Shown here piece by piece: positions 57,801 to 61,913 of a DNA stretch of 64,000 bases. This stretch comes from Harmothoe impar (Eukaryota; Annelida; Polychaeta; Phyllodocida; Polynoidae): positions 44,547,472 to 44,611,471 of the forward strand of contig OX381715.1 of assembly GCA_947462335.1 (NCBI GenBank), written 5' to 3'. Position 1 is the stretch's first letter. Every line of letters begins with the position of its first letter. The notes beneath the pieces are model-generated. The model was not told where the DNA came from and did not search any database. It saw only the letters and a program-made list of their open reading frames with translations. The translations under genes were made by a program, and so were the position numbers.

Positions 57801-60293
57801 TGGTCATTTAGTCAGCAGGCTTCAGTCTACAGTCTGCTGTTTTGAAGTGTCTACTTGGGGTTGGCGACCTAATGTCTGCCTCCCTTGATTGGGTACTTAA
57901 CTGCTTTGATTGGGTGCTGTAACCAGTTGGCGAGGGAGACAATTCCCCCCCCCCCCCCCCCCCCCCCCCACCGCCGCACCCTCTCTTAGAAAGCTGTCAC
58001 TACTCACGGACACCTCACGGGCCATGGGAAGGCGCTACAGGCCGTCAGTAGGCTGCACATAGGCCTACTTTACACCAAAATATTACATTGATGAAGAATA
58101 TTTTGAAAAAAAACAGTGACATATATTGTGACCATTTTTTGTATAGAATACAACTGAATAAGAATCAAAGTGTTACAGTAATGATATCATGTCCAAAATT
58201 AGCTTCTCCAAATGTTCACTTTTTTTTGGGGAGAATCTCAGTTTTTTTTCAGTTTTTCAAAGAAATCTCTTATTTTAGGTGATAAAACTTCTTTTCCCCC
58301 CATTTTTTTTGACACATACAGATTCCTGAGGTGTTTTGCAAAAGAATGATATAGCTCAAATAGTTGACAGGATATTTTATCAAGGTGTAATAGATCAGCA
58401 GAAAGACGTCTGCACGAAAAAATAGGGTGACTATATAAGAGTGGGCTTGACCTAGTTTCACAGCGTTACAGAGAACATAGCCCACTCCAATTATCAAGAG
58501 CATACACATGTGTACACATGCACACCTTTTTTGTGCCTGAAACCATATCTACTTATGTAGGAATAGGCTGCTGGTTACTGTATATTCACACATATGCCTT
58601 ATTAGGCTTGCTGTGAGGGCTAGAAGTGCTCTCAATCAGGGTATGATGACAAGATGAGGGGGTGATTATAAACTTATGAGGGATTGATATCCTGTTGTAC
58701 CGAGAAATAAATTATATGAAATTAGTCATAGATTCTTTTTTAACGTAATCATGGTGATGACCCAGGGTCATCACATATCATTACTCTAGTGATTACCAAG
58801 TAATCACTTGTGTCACAATCACCGTGATTACAAAAAGTAATCACCCTTGATTACTTTTTCTCCCATAGAGTTTTCAGTGTAGTTAGCTTGGAACCAGCGA
58901 ACAGGAACCAGAAATGGAACCAGAAAGTGTGATCAGGAGCTATGACGGCCACGTTATCTTAACATCTCTTACATCAACATGTTATATAACCTACACTGGA
59001 CCCCTGTACCTCTCCTTGTCTCAGTGTCCTAGTGACCACAGACGCTCTCGGTGTCAGGTTTCATTTCTCCATTTTGGACACTAGATTTACTGTGATGAAC
59101 CACACTATACAGGTAAAACTACCATCAAACATTCTGGTTCCTGTCCACTGGTTCCAAGCTACCAGCAGGGATTGCCCAAACCCAGCAAGTTCAAGGTCAT
59201 ACTGGCTGTCACCAGAGCCTTCCTTCGGAAGGATTTGGGAAGGAGAGTAGCACGTTTAGTGTTTGTAGCTGGTAGTACTGTCTAAGTGTGTGTGTGGTGG
59301 TGCACGTACCTTGGGTGTAGCTGGTAGTACTGTCTAACTGTGTGTGTGGTGGTGCACGTACCTTGGGTGTAGCTGGTAGTACTGTCTAACTGTGTGTGTG
59401 GTGGTGCACGTACCTTGGGTGTAGCTGGTAGTACTGCCTAACTGTGTGTGTGGTGGTGCACGTACCTTGGGTGTAGCTGGTAGTACTGTCTAACTGTGTG
59501 TGTGGTGGTGCACGTACCTTGGGTGTAGCTGGTAGTACTGCCTAACTGTGTGTGTGGTGGTGCACGTACCTTGGGTGTAGCTGGTAGTACTGCCTAACTG
59601 TGTGTGTGGTGGTGCACGTACCTTGGGTGTAGCTGGTAGTACTGCCTAACTGTGTGTGTGGTGGTGCACGTACCTTGGGTGTAGCTGGTAGTACTGCCTA
59701 ACAGTGTGTGTGGTGGTGCACGTACCTTGGGTGTAGCTGGTAGTACTGCCTAACTGTGTGTGTGGTGGTGCACGTACCTTGGGTGTAGCTGGTAGTACTG
59801 CCTAACTGTGTGTGTGGTGGTGCACGTACCTTGGGTGTAGCTGGTAGTACTGCCTAACAGTGTGTGTGGTGGTGCACGTACCTTGGGTGTAGCTGGTAGT
59901 ACTGCCTAACTGTGTGTGTGGTGGTGCACGTACCTTGGGTGTAGCTGGTAGTACTGCCTAACTGTGTGTGTGGTGGTGCACGTACCTTGGGTGTAGCTGG
60001 TAGTACTGCCTAACTGTGTGTGTGGTGGTGCACGTACCTTGGGTGTAGCTGGTAGTACTGTCTAACTGTGTGTGTGGTGGTGCACGTACCTTGGGTGTAG
60101 CTGGTAGTACTGTCTAACTGTGTGTGTGGTGGTGCACGTACCTTGGGTGTAGCTGGTAGTACTGCCTAACTGTGTGTGTGGTGGTGCACGTACCTTGGGT
60201 GTAGGAGGGCACCTCGGGGTCCCTGCTGGCTGCTGCCGGGGCCGGCTGGCCGGACGTCTCCGTGTAGCTGGGCAGGCCGTCCGTTCCCTCCAT
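22867..60293 (-). CDS. Six-exon host gene, TMEM272-like membrane protein
   Basis: Six exons join with matching phases into 702 coding bases (233 aa): 60194-60293, 36174-36296, 35663-35722, 35307-35413, 35016-35121 and 22867-23072. Every junction is GT-AG. The N-terminus is polar and Pro-rich with repeated PSY motifs, ending [14 protein letters not shown]. Four hydrophobic segments follow: [50 protein letters not shown] and the Cys-rich C-terminal helix. PPSY-type N-termini, [13 protein letters not shown] and FLSCWFIAG match what I know of TMEM272-like proteins; their function is poorly known. Intron 1 is about 24 kb and the last intron holds the Polinton. Confidence 0.87.
23171..23564 (+). 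repeat. Left TIR of Polinton
   Basis: About 394 bp, with roughly five differences from the right TIR. It contains four AGCCAATSAGA (CCAAT-box) units at 23235, 23304, 23358 and 23431, several CACGTG E-boxes, and three TTTGTAAACAA motifs of forkhead type. On the minus strand an AATAAA (plus 23214-23219) points outward. Confidence 0.92.
23679..24317 (-). CDS. Ala-rich protein with Cys-rich tail, unknown
   Basis: The frame is open from 24431, but that first codon is GTG; the first ATG is at 24317, giving 212 aa. A TATA box (GGGTATATAAGG on the minus strand, 24436-24447) lies about 120 bases upstream. The centre is almost only Ala, Asp, Thr and Val encoded by GCN repeats and would form a long helix. 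The last 25 residues are Cys-rich ([13 protein letters not shown]). I do not recognise it. It is divergent from the other genes and sits beside the left TIR. Trinucleotide repeats can keep frames open by chance, so its reality is uncertain. Confidence 0.5.
   Translation of the reverse strand: MESCYRDMKRNDEAARECEADAVASATAAASAAQRATAAFTAAVSDAGRDDVVVVAAAAVTAAVAAADAATHATDADAAAADAVAAADDAADNATSARSAALATVAAAVVANAHATAAAAAAAAATAAAEAAAAAADAAADAAADAADAADVSSRVDKESSFVTLKAAPVERATGSRATNATAGWCKWCRRFCSCACFSSGPTCCCYGMIVL
24436..24447 (-). promoter_or_regulatory. TATA box for minus-strand gene
   Basis: Plus CCTTATATACCC, minus GGGTATATAAGG. The distance to the first minus-strand ATG at 24317 leaves room for a short 5' leader. 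Confidence 0.55.
24448..25189. other. Divergent intergenic control region of Polinton
   Basis: No convincing gene. It separates the minus-strand Ala-rich ORF from the plus-strand genes. A TATAAAAG box on the plus strand (24949-24956) suggests an early promoter for the 216-aa ORF. The CCGGCCGGCTG-type sequence near 24475 and 24560 is repeated. Confidence 0.5.
24949..24956 (+). promoter_or_regulatory. TATA box, plus-strand early-type promoter
   Basis: CCTATAAAAGACTG has the canonical TATAAAAG core. Transcription would start near 24980 and give a ~200-base leader before the ATG at 25190. Confidence 0.55.
25190..25840 (+). CDS. Unknown Polinton protein, 216 aa
   Basis: ATG in context GAAATATGG, following a TATA box 240 bases upstream. 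The product is basic (many Arg/Lys) and contains the short motif APTRWA twice (about residues 90 and 135). It ends with a Cys/His-rich region (TCYPAYC, then [12 protein letters not shown]) that could bind metal. I recognise no family. In this element it occupies the place where replication genes would be expected, as no polymerase is present. After the stop comes an A run and a CTC microsatellite. Confidence 0.6.
   Translation: MALQRARVSKRRSREQSALLNCPAIFLSQRRERHVVEVHASFEAYKILEKCKAERHRRYTRAEKENVAAWPRAVFSEPYLLYRCIISALSAPTRWAFHEQKERRHSPHPASSYIVRISAMKRFRKPIGFLGVTAAPTRWARVVADVNTVTKSFDVVTCYPAYCNAAEWKKIGTHYFIPYAPICVCHRRAHTPYCFFETILSQHRNRKESGKATSFA
25943..25975. terminator. Perfect 15-bp hairpin between transcription units
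   Basis: TTTGTATCAGACTCC and GGAGTCTGATACAAA pair exactly around a TCT loop. An AATAAA lies three bases upstream of the stem. It sits between the 216-aa gene and the ATPase cluster, so it may mark the end of the first transcript or be a regulatory element. Confidence 0.55.
26073..26090 (+). promoter_or_regulatory. Late-type promoter motif before ATPase cluster
   Basis: CAATAAAAAGGTCGGCGG lies about 95 bases before the ATPase ATG. The major capsid gene has TATAAATAAAAAG followed by GGTCGGCG at 31122-31151. The shared AATAAAAAG and GGTCGGCG blocks suggest a common promoter class. Confidence 0.5.
26183..26902 (+). CDS. Polinton genome-packaging ATPase (FtsK/HerA type)
   Basis: 239 aa. This ATPase drives packaging of DNA into capsids and is a hallmark of Polintons, adintoviruses and related double-jelly-roll viruses. 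Walker A is GPSGCGKS (28-35), Walker B LLILDD (104-109), and a conserved VIYITQNLF follows (134-142). The ATG has AAA upstream. Length is normal for the family. It opens a cluster of closely spaced plus-strand genes; the next ATG follows after 10 bases. Confidence 0.9.
   Translation: MSSSKSKLFTEIHFDARLQGPFSCIISGPSGCGKSRLVDQFLSDVNNLVTPPVEKTFYHYGEWQPLFEKMENRYGVEFREGLPSKESIAGDVEVAEDALRPHTLLILDDLMSSSNQQVVADIFTKYSHHWNVSVIYITQNLFQKSPDFRTMSLNAHYMIVFKNPRDMGQIASLSRQVFPSNAAALSSIFTHELKRPHSYLLLDFKQSTPDDLRIRSSLTAIHSQLVFVPLDKKKNNRKQ
26913..27245 (+). CDS. Polinton pX-like small basic virion protein
   Basis: 110 aa with a helical N-terminal half ([19 protein letters not shown]), a basic patch KKKRR (about 85) and a C-terminal [15 protein letters not shown] hydrophobic tail. 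Proteins of this layout lie between ATPase and capsid genes in many animal Polintons and have been likened to adenovirus pX, a core/condensing peptide. The function is inferred from layout only. Its stop codon overlaps the next ATG (ATGA). Confidence 0.7.
   Translation: MSSHLLERHFGTLKHLAKCSPKDCSHLIDSGSDELIAALSEICHNLLVGNIPLSDKQLDKLRESADVLREVGKKSTPIKKKRRVLVQEGGFLIPALIGMALPLIKSILRI
27323..28417 (+). CDS. Conserved Polinton protein, probable virion component
   Basis: The frame is open from ATG 27242, which overlaps the previous stop, but an ATG at 27323 starts just before the conserved-looking [14 protein letters not shown] segment, so I prefer it (364 aa; 391 aa from 27242). A low-complexity Ala/Thr stretch follows. 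The centre ([16 protein letters not shown] to [14 protein letters not shown]) resembles a domain common in animal Polintons, whose role is not established. The C-terminus is acidic, then basic ([10 protein letters not shown]), a possible nuclear signal. It overlaps the integrase start by 16 bases. Confidence 0.7.
   Translation: MTDSEQQQHYKRLALVDPETLYKSSRAGLLHHVPAAAATTSAATTAVAAASTSTAPNLPPLPDERTEKNESSAPATAARLPADMAYYHKQAEQSLHPDAALHQVLQFIYRDLDLVLNDPTLESREKMLKYRRLLNRLQFFLANPHNSNISSSYSSSPPAHLRQSAEEASASLLERLANQVPKRNRRRTVELYKQLEKSGVIKWNEDGAVREMSGRRIPPEHRINIVDLLNDAARFRKTAPRPAGYSPFTKALREAVPTTDALIGNHLYKASGPGQSLDTRLADRGRKRPSFESEEGEAAAAVAAADSSLQVVDDQSSDDEEDDRELFQTPTSYRSVPRKKRKGRNRLAASSSFTPSTDPRWANQ
28402..29538 (+). 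CDS. Polinton integrase (rve) with chromodomain
   Basis: 378 aa. It joins the element's ends to host DNA and makes the 6-bp target duplication. The catalytic triad is D87 (QIDLMD), D149 (QTDKGKEF) and E184 (VERLNRS), a D,D34E-type spacing as in retroviral-like integrases. The last ~50 residues ([29 protein letters not shown]) form a chromodomain, which can direct insertion to certain chromatin. The frame is intact. The next gene starts four bases after the stop. Confidence 0.92.
   Translation: MGKPVKRLTKKEKEKKRVVARYTDVKAPSSFTSVTKLQKQHFRHLNPAVIRDALVSLDAYTKHKPIRRKFARNKTITGAIDQQWQIDLMDMQALASHNDRFRYVVTAIDVFSRYAWAVPIKSKSGADVTEAFREMTGPGERRPRTVQTDKGKEFLNKIFQDHLKSEGIEFFTGENDDIKASLVERLNRSLKEKLWRYFTHKRTYRYVDVLHHVVSSYNRTHHKTLKMAPAQVSSENSETVFYRQDLPTNKQIDEIWKKKKKTKTSAVDVIAPGDRVRMLRTKGAFDKGYEGNWREEVVDVAKTLGSRGFELKDDKGEEIKGVFYPEEVQKVYKSRYDKNYLIDEVLRRKTVDGKELAFVRWLGYDDKFNEWIPVKKIT
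29543..30661 (+). CDS. Polinton minor capsid (penton) protein
   Basis: 372 aa. The N-terminus [20 protein letters not shown] and [20 protein letters not shown] is the typical start of the protein encoded next to the major capsid gene in animal Polintons, predicted to form the vertex penton with a single jelly-roll. The middle is charged (170-190), the end rich in beta-strand-like stretches. Gene position between integrase and the pVI-like and MCP genes supports this. Intact. Confidence 0.75.
   Translation: MNITLPSNSSMEYYPDNSLTSFRTHFDSPLLLPEAYEAALTEIILPTEWTNVHDDDLIIVVPLRTKGSLEEAIQVLKDTKFAEGKKPQVAWREMRNANGLSKLTFSSDFPLSWKEASYVTVEEISDTAEEQQLKPETKRFKREVDLRQTNAVYKKFLSPAVKKKAISDQARHMIEEMEKHMGVRSFMPNIFQIPPIFTGSNHTLVERLSETMRDDRLEGESFLLKPMRILSYDAKTKRVTIKPPRHCAVLLTPHLACVLGFGEKTRFASPTTGAYSMDVYGDVHSVYIYTDMIQERRVGDMQVPLLRCVAVDRGGKRRGGVQAISFPHLDYFPLKSKRFTEVGIYLRDRSGHSIPFGRGEVTVTLHLRPIER
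30673..31104 (+). CDS. Polinton pVI-like minor virion protein
   Basis: 143 aa. N-terminus with Tyr/Gly ([14 protein letters not shown]), then [17 protein letters not shown] and [17 protein letters not shown], an amphipathic helix-rich segment, and a very basic tail ([16 protein letters not shown]). The layout recurs before the major capsid gene in animal Polintons and resembles adenovirus pVI, a membrane-active internal protein. The role is inferred, not shown. Confidence 0.65.
   Translation: MMRQRVPYFPPRRTDFGRGYSDYYNAQLGNGVTVYSGRSFQSGHGLGGALLGLMRSATPLLKSVGKTLLRAGVGVAKDVLAGRTLKSSVKDRGAGALKRLASTAFSGGKTTVASKKGSKRRRGHSPQTGGGSCKRRRGDVFDR
31122..31151 (+). promoter_or_regulatory. Promoter of major capsid gene
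   Basis: TATAAATAAAAAG (31122-31134) followed by GGTCGGCG (31144-31151), 33 bases before the ATG at 31184. The 79-base gap before this gene is the longest within the capsid cluster, which fits a separate transcript. Confidence 0.55.
31184..32491 (+). CDS. Polinton major capsid protein (double jelly-roll)
   Basis: 435 aa. The protein matches the family often labelled F54H12.2-like in animal genomes and identified as the Polinton/adintovirus hexon-type capsid protein. Motifs I recognise: [17 protein letters not shown] (about 89-105), the [12 protein letters not shown] stretch, and the [16 protein letters not shown] end. Length is in the usual range. It assembles the icosahedral shell. The frame is intact. 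Confidence 0.9.
   Translation: MAYVHESSNECALSELDLHTVAPTQTTILKSSFLGIETKNSLEDGGNINFTINKSQEYTDLNENYLHLECQVLKANGTAIDDTDAVAPVNNLAHSLFKDVQVSIGGFKVSGNTETYPYRAYLEGLLNYNKDVKDGVMSAQGWHEDTPGQFDTLTDANAGYKARKKLISNKRFSLMARLHFDLAHQPKLIVGETEINLTLKQAAPSFYLMCAADGGYSLKIYKAKLYVRRVLVADAVAETHERAVIEHGPFDYPVNRVEVTTYAIPQGNRDHSYTHSNTGQLPKSMMICFLDHDAFNGSFTKNPFEMKHYDISSLQVIVNDQKVPNDAYVPDFKTKAAVREYLALHTETGMYEGARSCGISYDQFLNGYTVFPLDLTPDRSHDGCRVNLIRAGQLRVEVSFRSALLATTTVLLYLVYDNVVELTRDRHPITDYHMN
32521..32973 (+). CDS. Adenain-type cysteine protease
   Basis: 150 aa from ATG 32521; the frame is open upstream into the capsid gene's end but that ATG starts the conserved part. It matures capsid precursors. Catalytic residues: H52 (GQHWVAFYV), D68 (YYFDSFG), Q99 (LQD) and C106 (DTCGPHC). 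This is the C5-type triad used by adenoviruses, Polintons and adintoviruses. The gene directly follows the major capsid gene. Confidence 0.9.
   Translation: MNTLEISRVLKENVHTKHRFLGVFSCDTIPKHPIKDTCFVSNTDPQHLPGQHWVAFYVSSTGEVYYFDSFGLPPLSAEFLSFVERSAPFKWQRNRIQLQDTSADTCGPHCVHFLIEACRTRNPKKCVMRMSRIPKLSDRVVSQKLSMMLL
32871..33170 (+). CDS. Small Cys-rich ORF overlapping protease
   Basis: 99 aa, overlapping the protease end by 103 bases in another frame. ATG has A at -3. The C-terminus is hydrophobic and Cys-rich ([17 protein letters not shown]), a layout seen in lipid-modified membrane peptides. AATAAA follows at 33200-33205. Not recognised; a chance frame is possible. Confidence 0.4.
   Translation: MSNKKPQEVRHAHEQNPKAERPGRESEAIDDAVVTGCCDGGRFMEAKILCLAEMVLDLSKVVQCVLERTRPGCGGASDGGVRLCGLLSCCKSKKQAKKA
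33200..33205 (+). terminator. Polyadenylation signal of capsid/protease transcripts
   Basis: AATAAAGAATAAA just after the last plus-strand ORF and before the right TIR. Confidence 0.6.
33280..33674 (-). repeat. Right TIR of Polinton
   Basis: 395 bp, inverted copy of 23171-23564 with about five substitutions. On the plus strand AATAAA at 33626-33631 points outward, mirroring the left end. Confidence 0.92.
33675..35015. other. Host intron 5, right of Polinton
   Basis: Intron sequence with no ORF of note. TATATA at 33675-33680 is the target duplication. ATTAACCCTTTAAAT near 34186 resembles one end of a TTAACCCTTTAA-type MITE. Confidence 0.6.
35016..35121 (-). CDS. Host gene exon 5
   Basis: Acceptor AATTCAG, donor GTAAGT. 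Encodes [18 protein letters not shown], then [17 protein letters not shown], the third membrane segment. Phase 0 in, phase 1 out. Confidence 0.87.
35307..35413 (-). CDS. Host gene exon 4
   Basis: Acceptor CCCACTAG, donor GTGCGT. Encodes the short loop [11 protein letters not shown] and the second membrane segment. Phase 1 in, phase 0 out. Confidence 0.87.
35663..35722 (-). CDS. Host gene exon 3
   Basis: 60 bases, acceptor TTCCACAG, donor GTAAGC. Encodes the first membrane segment ([19 protein letters not shown]). Phase 1 on both sides. Confidence 0.87.
36174..36296 (-). CDS. Host gene exon 2
   Basis: Acceptor TTTTCAG, donor GTAAGA. Encodes the conserved [16 protein letters not shown] and a short helix [12 protein letters not shown]. 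Phase 1 on both sides. Confidence 0.88.
36756..37110. repeat. Degenerate ~20-bp repeat with inverted centre
   Basis: Variants of GGGGGTAGATGTCCAGGGG occur in one orientation at about 36775-36880, inverted at 36915-37020 (GGACATCTACCCCC), then forward again to 37110. A foldback structure is likely. No ORF. Confidence 0.7.
37111..39515. other. Intron 1 stretch, nothing recognised
   Basis: AT-rich intron sequence. No gene, exon or clear repeat is visible. Confidence 0.5.
39516..39722. mobile_element. Hairpin MITE (~205 bp)
   Basis: Ends TACTGTAAATGTAGATATTT and ATATCTACGTTAACAGTA are inverted. Inside, CTGTACATATTTTCACG (39649-39665) pairs with its complement around AT-rich bases with one base missing, forming a nearly perfect 47-bp palindrome. 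Confidence 0.75.
40742..41525. mobile_element. TIR element with GTACCTGAGGTAC motifs
   Basis: About 120-bp inverted ends: CCGCAGCTCGACC, CGCCTGAGACGTTA, CAGGTA and CTGCTGCTGCAGCAGATG at 40750-40870 match the complement of 41395-41520. Between them lie about a dozen TGTACC..GGTACA palindromes. No ORF. Target duplication not resolved. Confidence 0.8.
41634..41963. mobile_element. G/C-run TIR element
   Basis: AGGGAGTGGTCATTTTTTAA at the left matches the complement of the right end (TTAAAAAATGACCACTCCCT). The interior has long G and C runs and repeats of GGGGTCCAAATTTTTTT. It lies within a larger region of inverted TGCTCGGACATT / AATGTCCGAGCA motifs (41560-42250). Confidence 0.75.
41985..42250. 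repeat. AATGTCCGAGCA tandem motifs
   Basis: AATGTCCGAGCA-type units recur about ten times at 42010-42250, with inverted copies at 41568-41636. Confidence 0.7.
42708..42812. repeat. (AT)n/(TATG)n microsatellite
   Basis: About 100 bp of AT and TATAC/TATG repeats, directly next to the TIR element at 42816. Confidence 0.95.
42816..44340. mobile_element. 1.5-kb TIR element rich in CCGTATG motifs
   Basis: GGAAGGCGTTTCACCGTAT at 42816 is exactly inverted at 44322-44340. CATACGG/CCGTATG and AAACGC motifs recur near both ends. It holds a 20-bp minisatellite (GGCCCCTACCATTTCCTCAT-type, about 43846-43975). No transposase ORF. Non-autonomous. Confidence 0.8.
43846..43975. repeat. 20-bp minisatellite, about 6 copies
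   Basis: GGCCCCTACCATTTCCTCAT and variants in tandem. Confidence 0.85.
45344..45507 (+). repeat. 5' LTR of Copia-type element
   Basis: 164 bp, about 93-95% identical to 50226-50389. Contains TTAATAAATG and a TGACGTCA motif. Confidence 0.75.
45508..45525 (+). other. Half-tRNA-Met-type primer-binding site
   Basis: GGTAATGGGCCTAG matches 12 of 14 bases of the initiator tRNA-Met anticodon-arm complement used by Drosophila copia. Confidence 0.5.
45931..46803. repeat. Inverted pair of ~160-bp repeats around a minisatellite
   Basis: 45931-46085 (GGGGGTGCAG, GGTCGGAAAGTCGCC, GTCGCCAGGTCGC) is the inverse of 46613-46803. Between them, and for one unit beyond, runs a minisatellite of GAGTGCTGTATGGCAACACT and TGTGTACAGGGGACACTG-type units (46360-46605, 46804-46845). 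The right copy seems inserted within the minisatellite. Confidence 0.7.
47147..48614. repeat. 16-bp satellite array (~90 copies)
   Basis: About 1.47 kb of GGATAAACGGAGAACG and variants (AAGGGAGAGCG, CTAAACGGAG). On the minus strand it gives long open frames of [16 protein letters not shown] type, which are repeats, not genes. Confidence 0.95.
48720..49225. other. Non-coding stretch inside Copia-type element
   Basis: A few short tandem units of CAAAATCGGTTTTGGGGG (48725-48790). Otherwise nothing recognised. Confidence 0.5.
49226..49323. mobile_element. 98-bp hairpin MITE
   Basis: Ends TTAACCCTTTGAGGCC and GGCCTTAAAGGGTTA are inverted. A related element lies at 53368-53608. Confidence 0.65.
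50226..50389 (+). repeat. 3' LTR of Copia-type element
   Basis: Preceded by AGGAGGAG (purine tract); followed by ATAAT. See the 5' LTR. Confidence 0.75.
50390..51881. other. Intron 1 stretch, nothing recognised
   Basis: No gene or clear repeat is visible. Confidence 0.5.
51882..52732. mobile_element. TIR element with TGCTGTAAATTTACAGCA motifs
   Basis: CACTGTAAGAAGTTACTGTA at the left matches the complement of the right end (TACTTACTTCTAACAGTG). Both flanks hold many TGCTGTA / TTTACAGCA palindromic units (51890-52060, 52465-52715), including a hairpin AAAAGTTGCCAGCAACTTTT. No ORF. Confidence 0.75.
53368..53608. mobile_element. MITE with TTAACCCTTTAA ends
   Basis: TTAACCCTTTAA at 53368 and TTAAAGGGTTA at its right end are inverted. 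The interior has further inverted pieces (GCCCTGGTTAGTGACTCACCAGGGC hairpin region; GCATCATGC pairs). Confidence 0.65.
53609..56699. other. Intron 1 stretch with G-runs, no gene
   Basis: Holds several G-runs (53940, 54060, 54770, 55990) and a TG microsatellite near 55980. No exon or gene is visible. Confidence 0.5.
56710..56812. repeat. Palindrome TTGTAGTGCTGAGGACTACA
   Basis: The sequence at about 56761 is followed within four bases by its complement, and a third copy lies at 56710. It forms a long perfect hairpin. Confidence 0.75.
57945..57969. repeat. Poly-C run
   Basis: An uninterrupted C tract of about 24 bases. It is likely length-variable. Confidence 0.9.
58095..58493. repeat. Dispersed repeat, copy 2 (first at 3885)
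   Basis: Same orientation and close similarity to 3885-4275; see that entry. Confidence 0.7.
58873..59163. mobile_element. MITE with ~33-bp TIRs
   Basis: TAGCTTGGAACCAG, then ACAGGAACCAGAA at 58878-58908, is inverted at 59126-59163 (TTCTGGTTCCTGT, CTGGTTCCAAGCTA). No ORF. Confidence 0.65.
59250..60203 (-). repeat. 52-bp minisatellite of exon-1 splice donor, 18 copies
   Basis: GCACGTACCTTGGGTGTAG recurs at exactly 52-bp spacing from 59302 to 60186 (18 copies). On the minus strand each unit reads CTACACCCAAG|GTACGTGC, the last 11 coding bases of exon 1 plus its 5' splice site. The copy at 60186 is the authentic donor; the other 17 lie in the intron. Units differ by one or two bases. Confidence 0.93.
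60194..60293 (-). CDS. Host gene exon 1 (coding part)
   Basis: ATG at 60291-60293 with G at +4. Encodes [15 protein letters not shown], an Ala/Pro stretch and DPEVPSYTQ, ending in phase 1 at donor GTACGT, which joins exon 2 in frame. ATG is preceded by GTTACAG, so it may lie just after an acceptor. A possible 5' untranslated exon is at 60391-60435. Confidence 0.8.
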
Positions 60294-60390
60294 CTGTAAC
60301 GTGTAAGGTAAGGAGACGTGTGAGTCGGGCTGTTGCTGCGCTAGGTGTGGCGAGGGGGGGGTGGCAGCGATGTGGTGGCACACCTGTTTA

Positions 60391-60435
60391 CCTGCAGGCT
60401 TCACCTGCTACTGCTACCTGGTCACCCTGCTGACT
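60391..60435 (-). other. Possible 5' untranslated exon of host gene
   Basis: On the minus strand TTGATTGTAG precedes and GTAAACAGG follows a 45-base stretch, fitting an exon. No transcript evidence; weak. Confidence 0.3.
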
Positions 60436-60539
60436 CTACAATCAACACAGGTAAATGGGTCAGGGTGGGTCGCACCCCGTGATGCGTGAAGGGGTGCGTA
60501 ACCGGGGATGGGGGTGGGGGATGGGGGGGGGGGGGGAGG

Positions 60540-61913
60540 CATGATCTTCTTTGACACAGGTGTGTGGCCGGACCTCTGACGACATTTTCGGCCAAAAGCT
60601 CCTAGCCTAGGTTTTGGGACAAAAACGATAAAATTGACCATGTGAGGGCAACTCTGCTGAAATAAAACTCTTGTGCGAAAGAGACGACAGTGCAGCATGA
60701 AAGCTCCTGGACCTCATTACTGAATATCTACAAGTGCAACGAAGAAGAACATCATCGACCACATCTCCATAATTAACGTATTAAAGCTGACAAGCTGGGA
60801 TAATGCTAGGACGTATTTTCTGTTAGCCAATTTGGAGAATTAGAATCAATTCTGATTAGCTAAATTCCATACCAATTAGCCAAAGTTTGGGTTTAAATGA
60901 CCAAGTCAATTATTGAATGAGTCTGATGGGATTATAATTTCCCACCTCTTCAGCTTATCAAGTATTTCAGACTTTCCCGAGTCAACCAGTTTTAACTGAT
61001 ATTTAATAGTCAATGTATCTATAGTCATTAATACTCACACCCCTTCCCTCTCCTGCAATAATGGGAACCTTGTTTTGTCATGGAAACAATTGGATACGAC
61101 TCTACTCTTTGTATGTCATTAATAGTGTGTATGTAAGTTTTACCAATTCAGAACCCACGCCATGTTTTTCCTTCAAACAACCCATCTTGACATCTTCCCC
61201 CCAAACCCCTGCAGACACAGCAATTTGAAAGCTGGTACCCAACCTCACCACCACTGCTGGATGCTGGTGTACCGTAGCTCAATGAAAAATGCACTGTAGT
61301 CATGTGCTTCGAGAGGGGGGCTGAGGGCACACAATATTTCATTTAACAGGGTAACCCAAAGGCAACTCCCTCTTAGCCAGTTAGCAAATTTGACGAATTA
61401 CTAGGCTCTATGACTATGTAGTTGCATTAGCTAAATGAGTTTTGATTCGCCATTGGTGATTTGGCGAGTGGCTAGCATTATCCCTGACAAGACGAAGCTG
61501 ACTGTGCTATGCAGGCACTTGTACATGTGGATCTATTAACCTGGTTAATAGAGTAGCGTAATAACTATACAAACACATTTTGCATACATTGACTGGCTTA
61601 ATTGTTTAATTTAATACCTTTGTTTGTATGCATTATCCCGGAATTATCTCATAAGTCATATAAAACAGTCAGCAAATACCCGGTCGACATTATTTCAAAT
61701 GCATTGACGGCTACAAATCATATTAGGCATTGTGGAGCTGGTGCTCAAGACTGAATCCGGCTCAGCAGAACTACCGCGTGGATGTAACTAACCCCACTAC
61801 GTCCTACACATACACACCAACCTAACAAGATGGGCTATCATGTCAGGGTCATCTCCGGTAACATGCTCTGCTCTGATTAACACTAATTCCTTCATAAAGC
61901 TTTATACATGTAT
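60540..61913. other. Upstream flank of host gene, nothing recognised
   Basis: No gene or clear repeat is visible. The promoter of the host gene may lie here but I see no decisive motif. Confidence 0.4.

Noticed and set aside
60114..60404. A 96-aa single-exon gene across the 52-bp repeat.
   Set aside because: The reading continues through a consensus splice donor into intron repeats; the exon 1 interpretation joins in phase with exon 2.
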